Shown here: piece after piece, positions 49,015 to 56,555 of the stretch
Position numbering within the stretch: position 1 is the stretch's first letter
Layout of the letters: the number at the start of each line of letters is the position of its first letter
From: Limnobacter alexandrii
GTDB lineage: Bacteria; Pseudomonadota; Gammaproteobacteria; Burkholderiales; Burkholderiaceae_B
Reading direction: 5' to 3'
DNA length: 64,000 nt
Assembly: GCF_005871185.1 (NCBI RefSeq)
Contig: NZ_SWKN01000013.1
Location: 1 to 64,000, forward strand
Notes under the pieces: model-generated
Seen by the model: only the letters and a program-made list of their open reading frames with translations
Told to the model about the DNA's origin: nothing
The model's database searches: none
Made by a program: the position numbers and the translations under genes

Positions 49015-49635
49015 GTGATGGCCATGGCGGCACTTGTCGCCGTACTGGCTGTGATTGGCATGCCTGTGTTCGCAAGCCAGCAATACGAACCCATGGCCGA
49101 TCATGTTCGGCTGGCGCTTCGCACGGCTTTGAATGCGCCCGCTGCACCCCGTCCAATTTTTGAGTCGGTAGGCCACCGCATTGACTGGATGGCCGAGATG
49201 TCGCGCCGCCTGGCGCGTCGGGTGCCCGATTTTGCTGAGCGCACTGAACTTATCAAGATCATTCGCTATGAAGCGCAGCGCGTGGGCATTGACCCCCAAA
49301 TTATTTTCGCCTTGATCGAAGTGGAAAGTAACTTCCGTGCCGATGCGGTTAGCCATGCTGGGGCGATCGGCTTGATGCAGGTGATGCCGTTTTGGACCGA
49401 GGTATTGTCGCGGGGAAGTTCTCGGGAATTGTTTGAACCCCGCGTGAATATTCGCTACGGCTGCCTTATTTTGCGACATTACCTGGACATTGAGAAAGGC
49501 AATCTGGACCGGGCGCTGGGGCGCTACAACGGCAGCCTTGGGAAAATGACCTATCCGAATTTGGTGTATGACCGGCTGGACCGCAATTGGGGCTACAGCT
49601 ATGTTGAACCGTCGAAGCCGGTGCCGAAGGGCTGA
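49015..49635 (+). CDS. Lytic transglycosylase (SLT domain), exported
   Basis: Cleaves glycan strands of peptidoglycan to 1,6-anhydro products. The SLT domain (about residues 85-185) has the catalytic Glu in FALIEVESNFRADAVS and GAIGLMQVMPFW, then RYNGSLGK. The start is placed at GTG 49015, giving VMAMAALVAVLAV ending in VFA, a good signal peptide; the open frame reaches back to 48892 inside proS. It lies directly after proS in the order commonly seen in betaproteobacteria. The recycling amidase gene ampD is nearby, so products could be reused. Confidence 0.87.
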   Translation: MMAMAALVAVLAVIGMPVFASQQYEPMADHVRLALRTALNAPAAPRPIFESVGHRIDWMAEMSRRLARRVPDFAERTELIKIIRYEAQRVGIDPQIIFALIEVESNFRADAVSHAGAIGLMQVMPFWTEVLSRGSSRELFEPRVNIRYGCLILRHYLDIEKGNLDRALGRYNGSLGKMTYPNLVYDRLDRNWGYSYVEPSKPVPKG

Positions 49636-49664
49636 ATTTGAAGGGTCAACGCTGCAGTTTCTGT

Positions 49665-49852
49665 CAACTCGGCGTGGGTTGCTCGTGTCGCACTGAAAAC
49701 CGCTTGATCCCTTTTTGAATTTATTCTTGCTCACCTCGCTCGGCAAAAAACATGGCCGAGTCTCGGTGTCGGCGTAACGCCGAACGCTTCTAATAAACTC
49801 AAACGGGGCGGTTTTCTTGAAGTGCGTCCCAAGCAATCCCACTGCCGAGTTG
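49665..49852. repeat. Structured MITE-like repeat, left copy
   Basis: This 188-bp element is bounded by CAACTCGGC (49665-49673) and GCCGAGTTG (49844-49852). Inside are a second pair GAAAACCGC (49695-49703) and GCGGTTTTC (49808-49816), a hairpin CTCGGC (49739-49744) / GCCGAG (49755-49760), and a hairpin TCGGCG-TAA-CGCCGA (49769-49783). The same sequence family recurs inverted at 49915-50108. No transposase is present. It lies in the 530-bp gap between the convergent transglycosylase and ffh genes. A read-through frame exists on the minus strand, but no gene is supported. Confidence 0.8.
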
Positions 49853-49914
49853 GCTTAAAACTTCCCGTGCGCTGCCACTTGCAAGTTCAGCTCAGCGTCA
49901 CGACTGGTGCAACA

Positions 49915-50108
49915 GCCCAATCGGCGGCGGTGTTTCGATCGCCTCGCCTTCAAGAAAACCTGCCCGTTTGAATTCAACCGCCACGGTCGGCCATCGGCCG
50001 GCAGCGAGACTCGGCCCGCCCTTTTGCCGAGCGAGGTGAGTCAGGGTGAATCTCAAAAAGGGAGGATCAGGTTTTCAGGCGAGAGATCGGAACCCAAGCC
50101 GATTGGGC
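49915..50108. repeat. Structured MITE-like repeat, right copy (inverted)
   Basis: This 194-bp copy is bounded by perfect 11-bp ends GCCCAATCGGC (49915-49925) and GCCGATTGGGC (50098-50108). Inner arms are GAAAACCTG (49954-49962) and CAGGTTTTC (50068-50076). It has hairpins GTCGGCC-ATC-GGCCGGC (49986-50002, with one G-T pair) and CTCGGC (50010-50015) / GCCGAG (50026-50031). It is alignable over its length with the reverse complement of the left copy. Several pairs differ from the left copy on both sides, keeping pairing. The 62 bases between the copies hold nothing I can identify. Confidence 0.8.
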
Positions 50109-50167
50109 AGTTAACTAGCGGTTTAGCCAACAATAGCCCGAGCTGATTGAGCTTGAGCCCGCTTTGG

Positions 50168-51565
50168 CTACATGCCCGGAAATCCACCACCCGGCGGCAT
50201 GCCGCCACCAGGAAAGCCACCTTTGCCGCCACCACCCATTTTTTTCATGAGCTTGGCCAGCCCGCCTTTCTGCATGCTTTTCATCATGTCGCGCATTTGC
50301 TCAAACTGCTTGAGCAAGCGGTTCACTTCCTGAACCTGCACGCCCGCTCCAGCGGCAATTCGACGTTTACGCGAGGCCTTCAAAATGTCGGGCTTGGTGC
50401 GTTCCTGAATGGTCATGGAAAAAATAATGGCTTCGGTGCGCTTCATCTGTTTTTCTGCGGCGGTGGCGTCTACATCACCGGCGCCTTTCATCAATTGGCT
50501 GGGCAACTTGTCCATCAAGCCTTGCAGGCCGCCCATGTTGCGCATTTGGCTGATTTGCGCCAAAAAGTCGTTCAGGTCGAACGCTTTTCCGCTTTTAAGC
50601 TTCTTGGCCAGCTTTTCCGCTTCTTGCTGGTCAATGCCTTTTTTTGCCTCTTCCACCAAGGACACAATGTCGCCCATGCCCAGAATTCGGCCCGCCACGC
50701 GGTCGGGGTGGAATTTCTCAAAGCCGGTGAGCTTTTCGCCCACACCCATGAATTTGATGGGTTTACCGGTGATTTGTCGAACCGACAATGCAGCACCACC
50801 GCGTGCGTCACCATCCATTTTCGTTAAAACCACACCGGTAAGCGGCAATGCCTCGTTAAAGGCTTTGGCGGTGTTGGCGGCGTCTTGACCCAACATGGCG
50901 TCAATCACGAAGAGGGTTTCAGTGGGGCTCACCGCAGCATGCAAGGCCTTGATTTCATTCATCATGGCTTCGTCAATGCCCAAGCGGCCTGCCGTGTCCA
51001 GAATAAGCACATCAAAGAACTGGCGTTTGGCGTGGTTTAGCGCAGCCAGTGCGATATCGACTGGCTTTTGAGTGATGTCGGAGGGGAAAAACTCGGCGCC
51101 TGCCTGCGCGCTGACCGTTTTCAGCTGCTCAATCGCGGCGGGGCGGTACACGTCGGCAGATACAGTGAGTACCTTCTTTTTCAGGTTGTCTTTCAGGTAC
51201 TTGGCCAGTTTACCGGTGGTGGTGGTTTTACCCGCACCTTGCAAACCCGCCATCAAAATGACCACTGGTGGCTGGGCGGCCAGGTTGATTTCTTCGGTTT
51301 TTTCGCCAATCAGCTTGATCAACTGCTTGTGAACAATGCCCACCAAAGCCTGGCCGGGGGTCAGGCTGTTCAATACCTCTTCGCCAAGCGCCTGTTCTTT
51401 CACCTGGTTGATAAACTCTTTGACCACGGGCAGGGCCACGTCGGCTTCCAGCAGCGCAAGGCGAACCTCACGCAACATTTCCTGCGTATTGGCCTCGGTA
51501 ATGCGGGCTTCGCCTTTGATATTTTTGACAACGCGCGTTAGGCGATCGGAGAGGTTTTCAAACAT
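50168..51565 (-). CDS. ffh: Signal recognition particle protein Ffh
   Basis: Binds 4.5S RNA and signal sequences of nascent membrane proteins and docks with FtsY. An N domain (1-90) is followed by the G domain with P-loop GLQGAGKTTTTGKL near residues 106-119, DTAGR near 190 and TKMDGDARGGAAL. The M domain (from about 300) is methionine-rich and ends in a glycine/methionine tail. The ATG at 51565 is the family start; the open frame to 51844 has an unrelated proline-rich leader. It is divergent from the ccsA-like gene. Confidence 0.97.
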   Translation of the reverse strand: MFENLSDRLTRVVKNIKGEARITEANTQEMLREVRLALLEADVALPVVKEFINQVKEQALGEEVLNSLTPGQALVGIVHKQLIKLIGEKTEEINLAAQPPVVILMAGLQGAGKTTTTGKLAKYLKDNLKKKVLTVSADVYRPAAIEQLKTVSAQAGAEFFPSDITQKPVDIALAALNHAKRQFFDVLILDTAGRLGIDEAMMNEIKALHAAVSPTETLFVIDAMLGQDAANTAKAFNEALPLTGVVLTKMDGDARGGAALSVRQITGKPIKFMGVGEKLTGFEKFHPDRVAGRILGMGDIVSLVEEAKKGIDQQEAEKLAKKLKSGKAFDLNDFLAQISQMRNMGGLQGLMDKLPSQLMKGAGDVDATAAEKQMKRTEAIIFSMTIQERTKPDILKASRKRRIAAGAGVQVQEVNRLLKQFEQMRDMMKSMQKGGLAKLMKKMGGGGKGGFPGGGMPPGGGFPGM

Positions 51566-51612
51566 CGTGTGGTGCCCCTGACTCGTGCTATGAATCGAGT
51601 AAACTGATTGGT

Positions 51613-52452
51613 ATGAACAACACAATATTGTACGCGCTCGCAGTGCCCCTGCTGTCTGCCTCCGGTGGATTGGCGGCGCTGAACGTTTTCGGCAAATGGT
51701 CCGCACCGGCCGGGTTAAACCGTGCGTTGGTGGCTTTGGCCTTGCTGGTGTCGGGCTATTTGTTGGGCTCCCTGTTGTTTCAAACCGATGGCATGCACTT
51801 CGGTTTTGTGCTGGGTTTGATGTGCGTGGCCTGGTTGGCCTCACTGGTGGCCTTTGTTGAAAGTTTTTTCAACCGGGTGCCTTTGCTTGAATTAATTGTG
51901 TTTCCGTTTTGCGCGCTTGTTTTCTTGCTGCCCTTGTGGATGGGTGAAGACGCTGCAATTCGCATGGCGGGCGACCATTTGTTTCAGCTGCACCTGCTCA
52001 TCGCGCTTGCTGCCTACAGCTTGTTGGGCATTGCTGCGGCCCACGGTATTGTGATGGCCTTTCAGGAAAAGGCCTTGCACCAACCTGTGGCCACCACGCA
52101 AGAAAACCGCATGGTGCGTGAGCGCCTGCTGGATCAGTTGCCTTCCTTGCTCACCATGGAGTCGATTCTGTTTCGACAACTGTGGGCCGGCTTTGTGTTG
52201 CTCTCGCTGACTTTGGCCACTGGCTTTCTGTTCTCTGAAGAATGGAGCGGCAGCAGCTGGCGTTTTGATCACAAAACCCTGTTTGCCATTATTTCGTGGT
52301 GCTCATTTGCCGTGTTGCTGGGCGGGCGTGTGGTGTTTGGCTGGCGCGGCAAGGTTGCTTTGCGCTGGTGTTTGGGCAGTTATGCCGTGTTGGTACTTGC
52401 GTACTTCGGCACCCAGTTTGTGCTGGAATTTATTTTGAAAAGGGCAGTTTGA
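51613..52452 (+). CDS. CcsA-like cytochrome c assembly membrane protein (YpjD family)
   Basis: Polytopic protein of about eight membrane helices with the CcsA/CcmF-related CytC_asm domain: LFQLHLLIALAAYSLLGIAA and SWCSFAVLLGGRVVFGW carry conserved features. Unlike true CcsA it lacks an obvious WGxxWxWDxxE haem-handling motif, and members of this group next to ffh are usually annotated YpjD or CorE-like. Haem handling is possible but unproven. It is divergent from ffh and overlaps the next small gene by one base. Confidence 0.83.
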   Translation: MNNTILYALAVPLLSASGGLAALNVFGKWSAPAGLNRALVALALLVSGYLLGSLLFQTDGMHFGFVLGLMCVAWLASLVAFVESFFNRVPLLELIVFPFCALVFLLPLWMGEDAAIRMAGDHLFQLHLLIALAAYSLLGIAAAHGIVMAFQEKALHQPVATTQENRMVRERLLDQLPSLLTMESILFRQLWAGFVLLSLTLATGFLFSEEWSGSSWRFDHKTLFAIISWCSFAVLLGGRVVFGWRGKVALRWCLGSYAVLVLAYFGTQFVLEFILKRAV

Positions 52453-52709
52453 TGGGTCGTATTCTGTTTTTCCTGGGCCTGGCATTGGTGGCCTGGATTC
52501 TTTTCAAAAGCTGGCAGCGCAAACAATTGGGTGAAAAACCCAGTGTGAACACTCAACAAAAAGGCAATCTTGGCCGTAAAAAGCAGGAAGAGATCATGCC
52601 TTGCCAACATTGTGGCGCTTACAGCCCCATGTCGGAAGGCGTGATGATGCAGGGTCGTTTTTATTGCGGCATGGAGCATGCCAAGGCGGCTGGCGAAAAA
52701 GTGCACTGA
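52452..52709 (+). CDS. PP0621 family small membrane protein with CxxC site
   Basis: An 85-residue protein. The N-terminal membrane helix (about residues 3-19, ILFFLGLALVAWILF) is followed by a basic linker and a C-terminal zinc-ribbon-like part with PCQHCGAY near 50-57 and RFYCGMEHA near 69-77. It fits the small PP0621 family; function unknown. The ATG overlaps the TGA of the preceding gene by one base. It sits between the CcsA-like gene and ampD in a likely operon. The open frame continues upstream to 52296 inside the previous gene, which is not used. Confidence 0.82.
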   Translation: MGRILFFLGLALVAWILFKSWQRKQLGEKPSVNTQQKGNLGRKKQEEIMPCQHCGAYSPMSEGVMMQGRFYCGMEHAKAAGEKVH

Positions 52710-52726
52710 CACAGAAGGGGCATGCC

Positions 52727-53290
52727 ATGTGGCTGGACGAAGGCTGGATTGAAAAAGACTGGGTACACCGCCTGCAAAGCCCCAATCAGGATGCTCGCCC
52801 GATGGGCACAGTGGTTGATACTTTGGTGGTTCATTGCATCAGCCTGCCCGAGCGCGGGCGAGATCCCTCTTTAATTACCGACCTGTTTTTGAATCGGCTT
52901 GATTGTCACGCCCACCCCTCGTTTGCAGAATTAATCGGTTTGCATGTTTCCTCGCATTTTCTGATTGACCGGGACGGCGCTGTCACCCAATTCGTGTCGT
53001 GTGAAAAACGGGCCTGGCATGCCGGAATTTCCGCCGCCATGGACCGCAGCAATTTCAATCATTTTTCAATTGGCATTGAATTGCTGGGCGATATTTATAC
53101 CCCTTTCGAGGGGGTGCAGTGCGCCAGCCTGAAACGCCTGGTTTTGGAGTTGCAAGCACGTTATCCACTGAGATATGCAATGGCGCACAGCGAGATAGCC
53201 CCCACCCGAAAAACCGATCCGGGACCCTTCTTCGACTGGAAAGGTCTACGCAAATCAAACACCTACGAACTTCAGATTGACGGCCTTTAA
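52727..53290 (+). CDS. ampD: 1,6-anhydro-N-acetylmuramyl-L-alanine amidase AmpD
   Basis: Cytoplasmic zinc amidase that recycles anhydro-muropeptides. Zinc ligands line up with the E. coli enzyme: His36 in TLVVHCISLP, His154 and Asp164 in AMAHSEIAPTRKTDPG. WHAGIS and FSIGIELLG are also family marks. Length of 187 is typical and there is no signal peptide. The ATG at 52727 is preceded by GAAGGGG. Its stop codon lies inside the terminator hairpin. Loss of AmpD in other bacteria can induce AmpC beta-lactamase; no ampC or ampR is in this window. Confidence 0.95.
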   Translation: MWLDEGWIEKDWVHRLQSPNQDARPMGTVVDTLVVHCISLPERGRDPSLITDLFLNRLDCHAHPSFAELIGLHVSSHFLIDRDGAVTQFVSCEKRAWHAGISAAMDRSNFNHFSIGIELLGDIYTPFEGVQCASLKRLVLELQARYPLRYAMAHSEIAPTRKTDPGPFFDWKGLRKSNTYELQIDGL

Positions 53291-53304
53291 AAGGCCGTTT
53301 TTTT
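53280..53304 (+). terminator. Intrinsic terminator after ampD
   Basis: ACGGCCTT and AAGGCCGT pair around a TAA-containing loop, followed by a run of T. The ampD stop codon is in the loop. It isolates the nrd control region from upstream transcription. Confidence 0.9.
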
Positions 53305-53316
53305 GTTGCACTGCGC

Positions 53317-53378
53317 TTATCCAGAGCTTGTCCACAAGTTGTTCACAGTGGATAACTCTGTGCACAAGTTGGGGATAA
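53317..53378. promoter_or_regulatory. Array of six DnaA-box-like 9-mers upstream of nrdA
   Basis: Three forward 9-mers TTATCCAGA (53317), TTGTCCACA (53328) and TTGTTCACA (53339) are 11 bases apart. Three reverse ones, read on the minus strand as TTATCCACT (53347-53355), TTGTGCACA (53359-53367) and TTATCCCCA (53370-53378), follow at 12 and 11 bases. Most differ from TTATCCACA at one position, some at two. DnaA is known to act on nrdAB in E. coli. The array ends eight bases before the candidate -35 element. Confidence 0.72.
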
Positions 53379-53386
53379 GAAAGTGT

Positions 53387-53415
53387 TTGCCAAATCGGGT
53401 TTCGACCACTACAAT
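53387..53415 (+). promoter_or_regulatory. Candidate sigma-70 promoter of nrdA
   Basis: TTGCCA, 17 bases, TACAAT. The -10 box lies inside the first NrdR box, as expected for repression. The predicted start near 53422 leaves a leader of about 95 bases. Confidence 0.55.
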
Positions 53416-53452
53416 TAGTTTCAAGCCACATACAAAACACAAGATATAGTGG
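53406..53452 (+). promoter_or_regulatory. Pair of NrdR boxes, 31 bp apart
   Basis: CCACTACAATTAGTTT (53406-53421) and ACACAAGATATAGTGG (53437-53452) match the NrdR consensus ACACTATATATAGTGT at 11 and 13 of 16 positions. The 31-bp offset, about three helical turns, is the usual tandem NrdR arrangement. NrdR with dATP should repress nrdAB here. Confidence 0.72.
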
Positions 53453-53516
53453 TTGCCGGTTTTGCCCCACTACAAAAACAAACCCTCAAGAAAAGCTCAT
53501 TCCAGGAGAAAGATGC

Positions 53517-56441
53517 ATGCTAACCAGCCAGGAATCCACTGATTTGGCGACAAACTTTCCGACGACTGCCTCCAAGCCTGCAAATGCAGCGCCTGTGGTC
53601 GACAGCGCGTACTCGAACTACAAAATTATTCGCCGAAATGGTGCCGTGGTTGGTTTCGAGCCCAGCAAAATTGCTGTGGCCATGACAAAAGCCTTTTTGG
53701 CTGTGAATGGTGGCCAAGGTGCTGCCTCCGCCCGCATTCGCGAGTTGGTTGAACAGATGACCAGCGGCGTGGTGAACGCGCTGGTGCGCCGCCAACCTTC
53801 CGGTGGCATTTTCCACATTGAAGACATTCAGGACCAGGTTGAACTGGCTTTGATGCGTTCCGGCGAAGCCGAAGTGGCCCGCGCCTACGTGTTGTACCGC
53901 GAGCGCCGCGCACAGGAACGTGCAGCCAAGCAAGTTGAGCAAGCTGAACAACACGCACTGAACGTGATTGATGGCGACATCAAGCGCCCACTCGATGTGG
54001 AAGCGCTGAAAGCGCTGATTGAAAGTGCAGCGGTTGGCCTGAACGAAATTGATGTTGCACACCTTCAGAAAGAAACCCTGAAGAACCTGTACGACGGCGT
54101 GAAAATCGACGAAGTGTTCAAGTCGGCCATTTTGGCTTCACGGGCCATGATCGAGAATGAGCCCAGTTACACACTGGTTACCTCGCGCTTGTTGCTGCAC
54201 ACTATTCGCCGCGAAATTATTGGCCGCGAAATTGCGCAAGATGAAATGGCGCAGGTGTACCCCGAGTACTTCCCGCAATTCATCAAGAAGGGCATTGCCG
54301 CCGGCTTGCTGGACAACCGCTTGGCCCAGTTCGACATGAAGAAGTTGGGTGCTGCCCTGAAGTACGAACGCGATTTGCAGTTCGATTACCTGGGCCTGCA
54401 AACATTGTACGACCGCTACTTCCTGCACGTGGAAGGCACCCGCATTGAAATGCCACAGGCGTTTTACATGCGTGTGGCCATGGGCCTGGCACTGAATGAA
54501 GTGGACCGTGAAGCCCGTGCTATTGAGTTCTATGAAGTGTTGTCGACATTCGACTTCATGAGCTCTACGCCCACGCTGTTCAACAGCGGCACCATCCGTT
54601 CGCAGCTGTCTTCCTGCTACCTCACCACCATTGGTGACGACTTGGATGACATCTATGAAGGCATCAAGGAAAACGCATTGCTGTCGAAGTTTGCCGGTGG
54701 TTTGGGCAACGACTGGACCCCCGTGCGCGCCTTGGGCAGCCACATCAAGGGCACCAATGGCAAATCGCAAGGTGTGGTGCCATTCCTGAAAGTGGTGAAC
54801 GACACGGCAGTGGCCGTAAACCAGGGTGGCAAGCGCAAAGGCGCCGTGTGTGCCTACCTGGAAACCTGGCACCTGGACATTGAAGAATTTTTGGAGCTGC
54901 GCAAGAACACGGGCGATGACCGCCGCCGCACACACGACATGAACACCGCGAACTGGATTCCCGACTTGTTCATGAAGCGTGTGATGGAAGGTGGCAACTG
55001 GACCCTGTTCAGCCCATCCGACTGCCCCGATTTGCACGACCTGTACGGCAAGGCCTTCGAGAAAGCCTATGTGGGTTACGAAGAAAAAGCCGCACGTGGT
55101 GATTTGAAGTTGTTCAAAACCGTGGAAGCGGCCAAGCTGTGGAGAAAAATTCTCTCCATGCTGTTTGAAACCGGCCACCCATGGATTACGTTCAAAGACC
55201 CTTGCAACATTCGCAGCCCCCAGCAACACGTGGGTGTGGTGCACTCGTCGAACCTGTGTACAGAAATTACACTGAACACCAACGAGAACGAAATTGCGGT
55301 GTGTAACTTGGGTTCTGTGAACCTGACGCGCCACTTGAAGCCCGCCGACAACGGCGAGCTGGTGCTGGACCACGAAAAGCTGCAGAAAACCGTGGGCGTG
55401 GCCATGCGCATGCTGGACAACGTGATCGACATCAACTACTACGCTGTGGCCAAAGCGCGCAATTCCAACCTGCGTCACCGCCCCGTGGGCATGGGCATGA
55501 TGGGTTTCCAGGATGCCTTGCACATGATGCGCAAGCCCTATGCGTCACGCGATGCAGTTGAGTTTGCCGATGAAAGCATGGAAGCCATTTGCTACTACGC
55601 TTACGAAGCATCTACAGAATTGGCTGCTGAGCGCGGTGCTTACAGCACCTTCAAGGGTTCGCTGTGGGACAAAGGCATCATGCCTTTGGATTCACTGAAG
55701 CTGCTGGAAGAAGAGCGCGGTGGTTATGTTGAGGTGGATACTTCCAGCCGCATGGATTGGGACGCACTGCGTGCACGCATCAAGAAGCACGGCATGCGTA
55801 ACTCCAACTGCGTGGCGATTGCGCCCACTGCAACCATTTCAAACATTATTGGTGTGGCGGCTTCCATTGAGCCCACATTCCAGAACCTGTATGTAAAGTC
55901 GAACTTGAGCGGTGAATTCACCATCGTGAACGAACACCTGGTGCGCGATTTGAAGCGCCTGGGCATTTGGGACGAAGTGATGATTTCCGACCTGAAATAC
56001 TTCGACGGTTCAGTGATGAAGATCGACCGCATTCCGGAAGACCTGAAGCGCCTGTACGCCACTGCGTTTGAAATGGACCCACGCTGGTTGGTTGAAGCAG
56101 CAGCCCGTCGCCAGAAATGGATTGACCAAGGCCAAAGCTTGAACATTTACATGGCCGGCGTTAGCGGCAAGCGTTTGGACGATACGTACAAGCTGGCTTG
56201 GTTGCGCGGTTTGAAAACCACGTATTACCTGCGCACGATTGGTGCCACGCACGCAGAGAAGTCAACTTTGTCCGGTGGTGAGTTGAATTCCGTGAATGCA
56301 GAAGGCGGTGCCTCGGCAGCGTTTACTTCGGCCCCGGCCACTGGCTTGGTGCCTAACCTGCCAGAGCAGGAGGTTGAAGGCAAAGTGTGCACCATGCGCC
56401 CAGGCGATGCAGGTTTTGACGAGTGCGAGGCGTGCCAATAA
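53517..56441 (+). CDS. nrdA: Ribonucleoside-diphosphate reductase class Ia, alpha subunit
   Basis: Reduces ribonucleotides to deoxyribonucleotides with NrdB. An N-terminal ATP-cone (about residues 33-125, starting YKIIRRNGAVVGFEPSKIAVAM) gives dATP feedback. The catalytic barrel follows, with STPTLFNSGT, SSCYLTT (active cysteine), NLCTEI (active cysteine) and RHRPVGMGMMGFQD. The C-terminus has the shuttle pair in DECEACQ. At 974 residues it is longer than E. coli NrdA and matches the Chlamydia/betaproteobacterial form. AGGAGA lies seven bases upstream of the ATG at 53517. Confidence 0.96.
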   Translation: MLTSQESTDLATNFPTTASKPANAAPVVDSAYSNYKIIRRNGAVVGFEPSKIAVAMTKAFLAVNGGQGAASARIRELVEQMTSGVVNALVRRQPSGGIFHIEDIQDQVELALMRSGEAEVARAYVLYRERRAQERAAKQVEQAEQHALNVIDGDIKRPLDVEALKALIESAAVGLNEIDVAHLQKETLKNLYDGVKIDEVFKSAILASRAMIENEPSYTLVTSRLLLHTIRREIIGREIAQDEMAQVYPEYFPQFIKKGIAAGLLDNRLAQFDMKKLGAALKYERDLQFDYLGLQTLYDRYFLHVEGTRIEMPQAFYMRVAMGLALNEVDREARAIEFYEVLSTFDFMSSTPTLFNSGTIRSQLSSCYLTTIGDDLDDIYEGIKENALLSKFAGGLGNDWTPVRALGSHIKGTNGKSQGVVPFLKVVNDTAVAVNQGGKRKGAVCAYLETWHLDIEEFLELRKNTGDDRRRTHDMNTANWIPDLFMKRVMEGGNWTLFSPSDCPDLHDLYGKAFEKAYVGYEEKAARGDLKLFKTVEAAKLWRKILSMLFETGHPWITFKDPCNIRSPQQHVGVVHSSNLCTEITLNTNENEIAVCNLGSVNLTRHLKPADNGELVLDHEKLQKTVGVAMRMLDNVIDINYYAVAKARNSNLRHRPVGMGMMGFQDALHMMRKPYASRDAVEFADESMEAICYYAYEASTELAAERGAYSTFKGSLWDKGIMPLDSLKLLEEERGGYVEVDTSSRMDWDALRARIKKHGMRNSNCVAIAPTATISNIIGVAASIEPTFQNLYVKSNLSGEFTIVNEHLVRDLKRLGIWDEVMISDLKYFDGSVMKIDRIPEDLKRLYATAFEMDPRWLVEAAARRQKWIDQGQSLNIYMAGVSGKRLDDTYKLAWLRGLKTTYYLRTIGATHAEKSTLSGGELNSVNAEGGASAAFTSAPATGLVPNLPEQEVEGKVCTMRPGDAGFDECEACQ

Positions 56442-56462
56442 GGCACTGATGACTAATCAGCA

Positions 56463-56491
56463 GTTGGGCAGGTTACCAAGACTTGCCCAAC
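56463..56491. repeat. 8-bp hairpin in the nrdA-nrdB gap
   Basis: GTTGGGCA and TGCCCAAC are perfectly complementary across 13 bases. No T-run follows, so it may stabilise the nrdA mRNA 3' end or attenuate readthrough. Its right arm overlaps the candidate nrdB -35 element. Confidence 0.5.
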
Positions 56492-56511
56492 ACCATAAAA
56501 ATGAACATAAT
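56483..56511 (+). promoter_or_regulatory. Candidate internal promoter of nrdB
   Basis: TTGCCC, 17 bases, CATAAT, with predicted start inside the LexA-type box that begins two bases downstream. It would allow nrdB to be made separately from nrdA. Confidence 0.5.
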
Positions 56512-56512
56512 G

Positions 56513-56534
56513 ACACTGTGAGTTTATACAGTGT
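56513..56534. promoter_or_regulatory. LexA-type operator before nrdB
   Basis: ACACTGT and ACAGTGT form a perfect dyad around eight bases, containing the SOS core CTGT-N8-ACAG (56516-56531). It covers about +1 to +20 of the candidate nrdB promoter and ends 21 bases before the start codon. LexA of beta- and gammaproteobacteria uses this consensus. Confidence 0.6.
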
Positions 56535-56555
56535 ATTGTTAAGGAGTTAGAAAAT

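Noticed and set aside
49907-50146. 79-codon open frame across the right structured repeat
   Set aside because: It follows repeat sequence and shares its peptide pattern with the left copy; the compensating arm changes fit a folded element better than a protein. Coding is not excluded, so it is mentioned in the finding.
49636-50167. Insertion sequence remnant
   Set aside because: The inverted copies have terminal repeats, but no transposase fragment and no clear target-site duplication was found; they are listed as MITE-like repeats only.
53317-53378. Chromosomal replication origin
   Set aside because: Despite six DnaA-box-like sites there is no dnaA, dnaN, parAB or gidA nearby and no adjacent AT-rich unwinding region; regulation of nrdA is the simpler reading.
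54138-55523. Long antisense open frame (461 codons) opposite nrdA
   Set aside because: It is a mirror of the strongly biased codons of nrdA, has no ribosome binding site and resembles no protein family; His/Val/Gln-rich composition is typical of antisense shadows.
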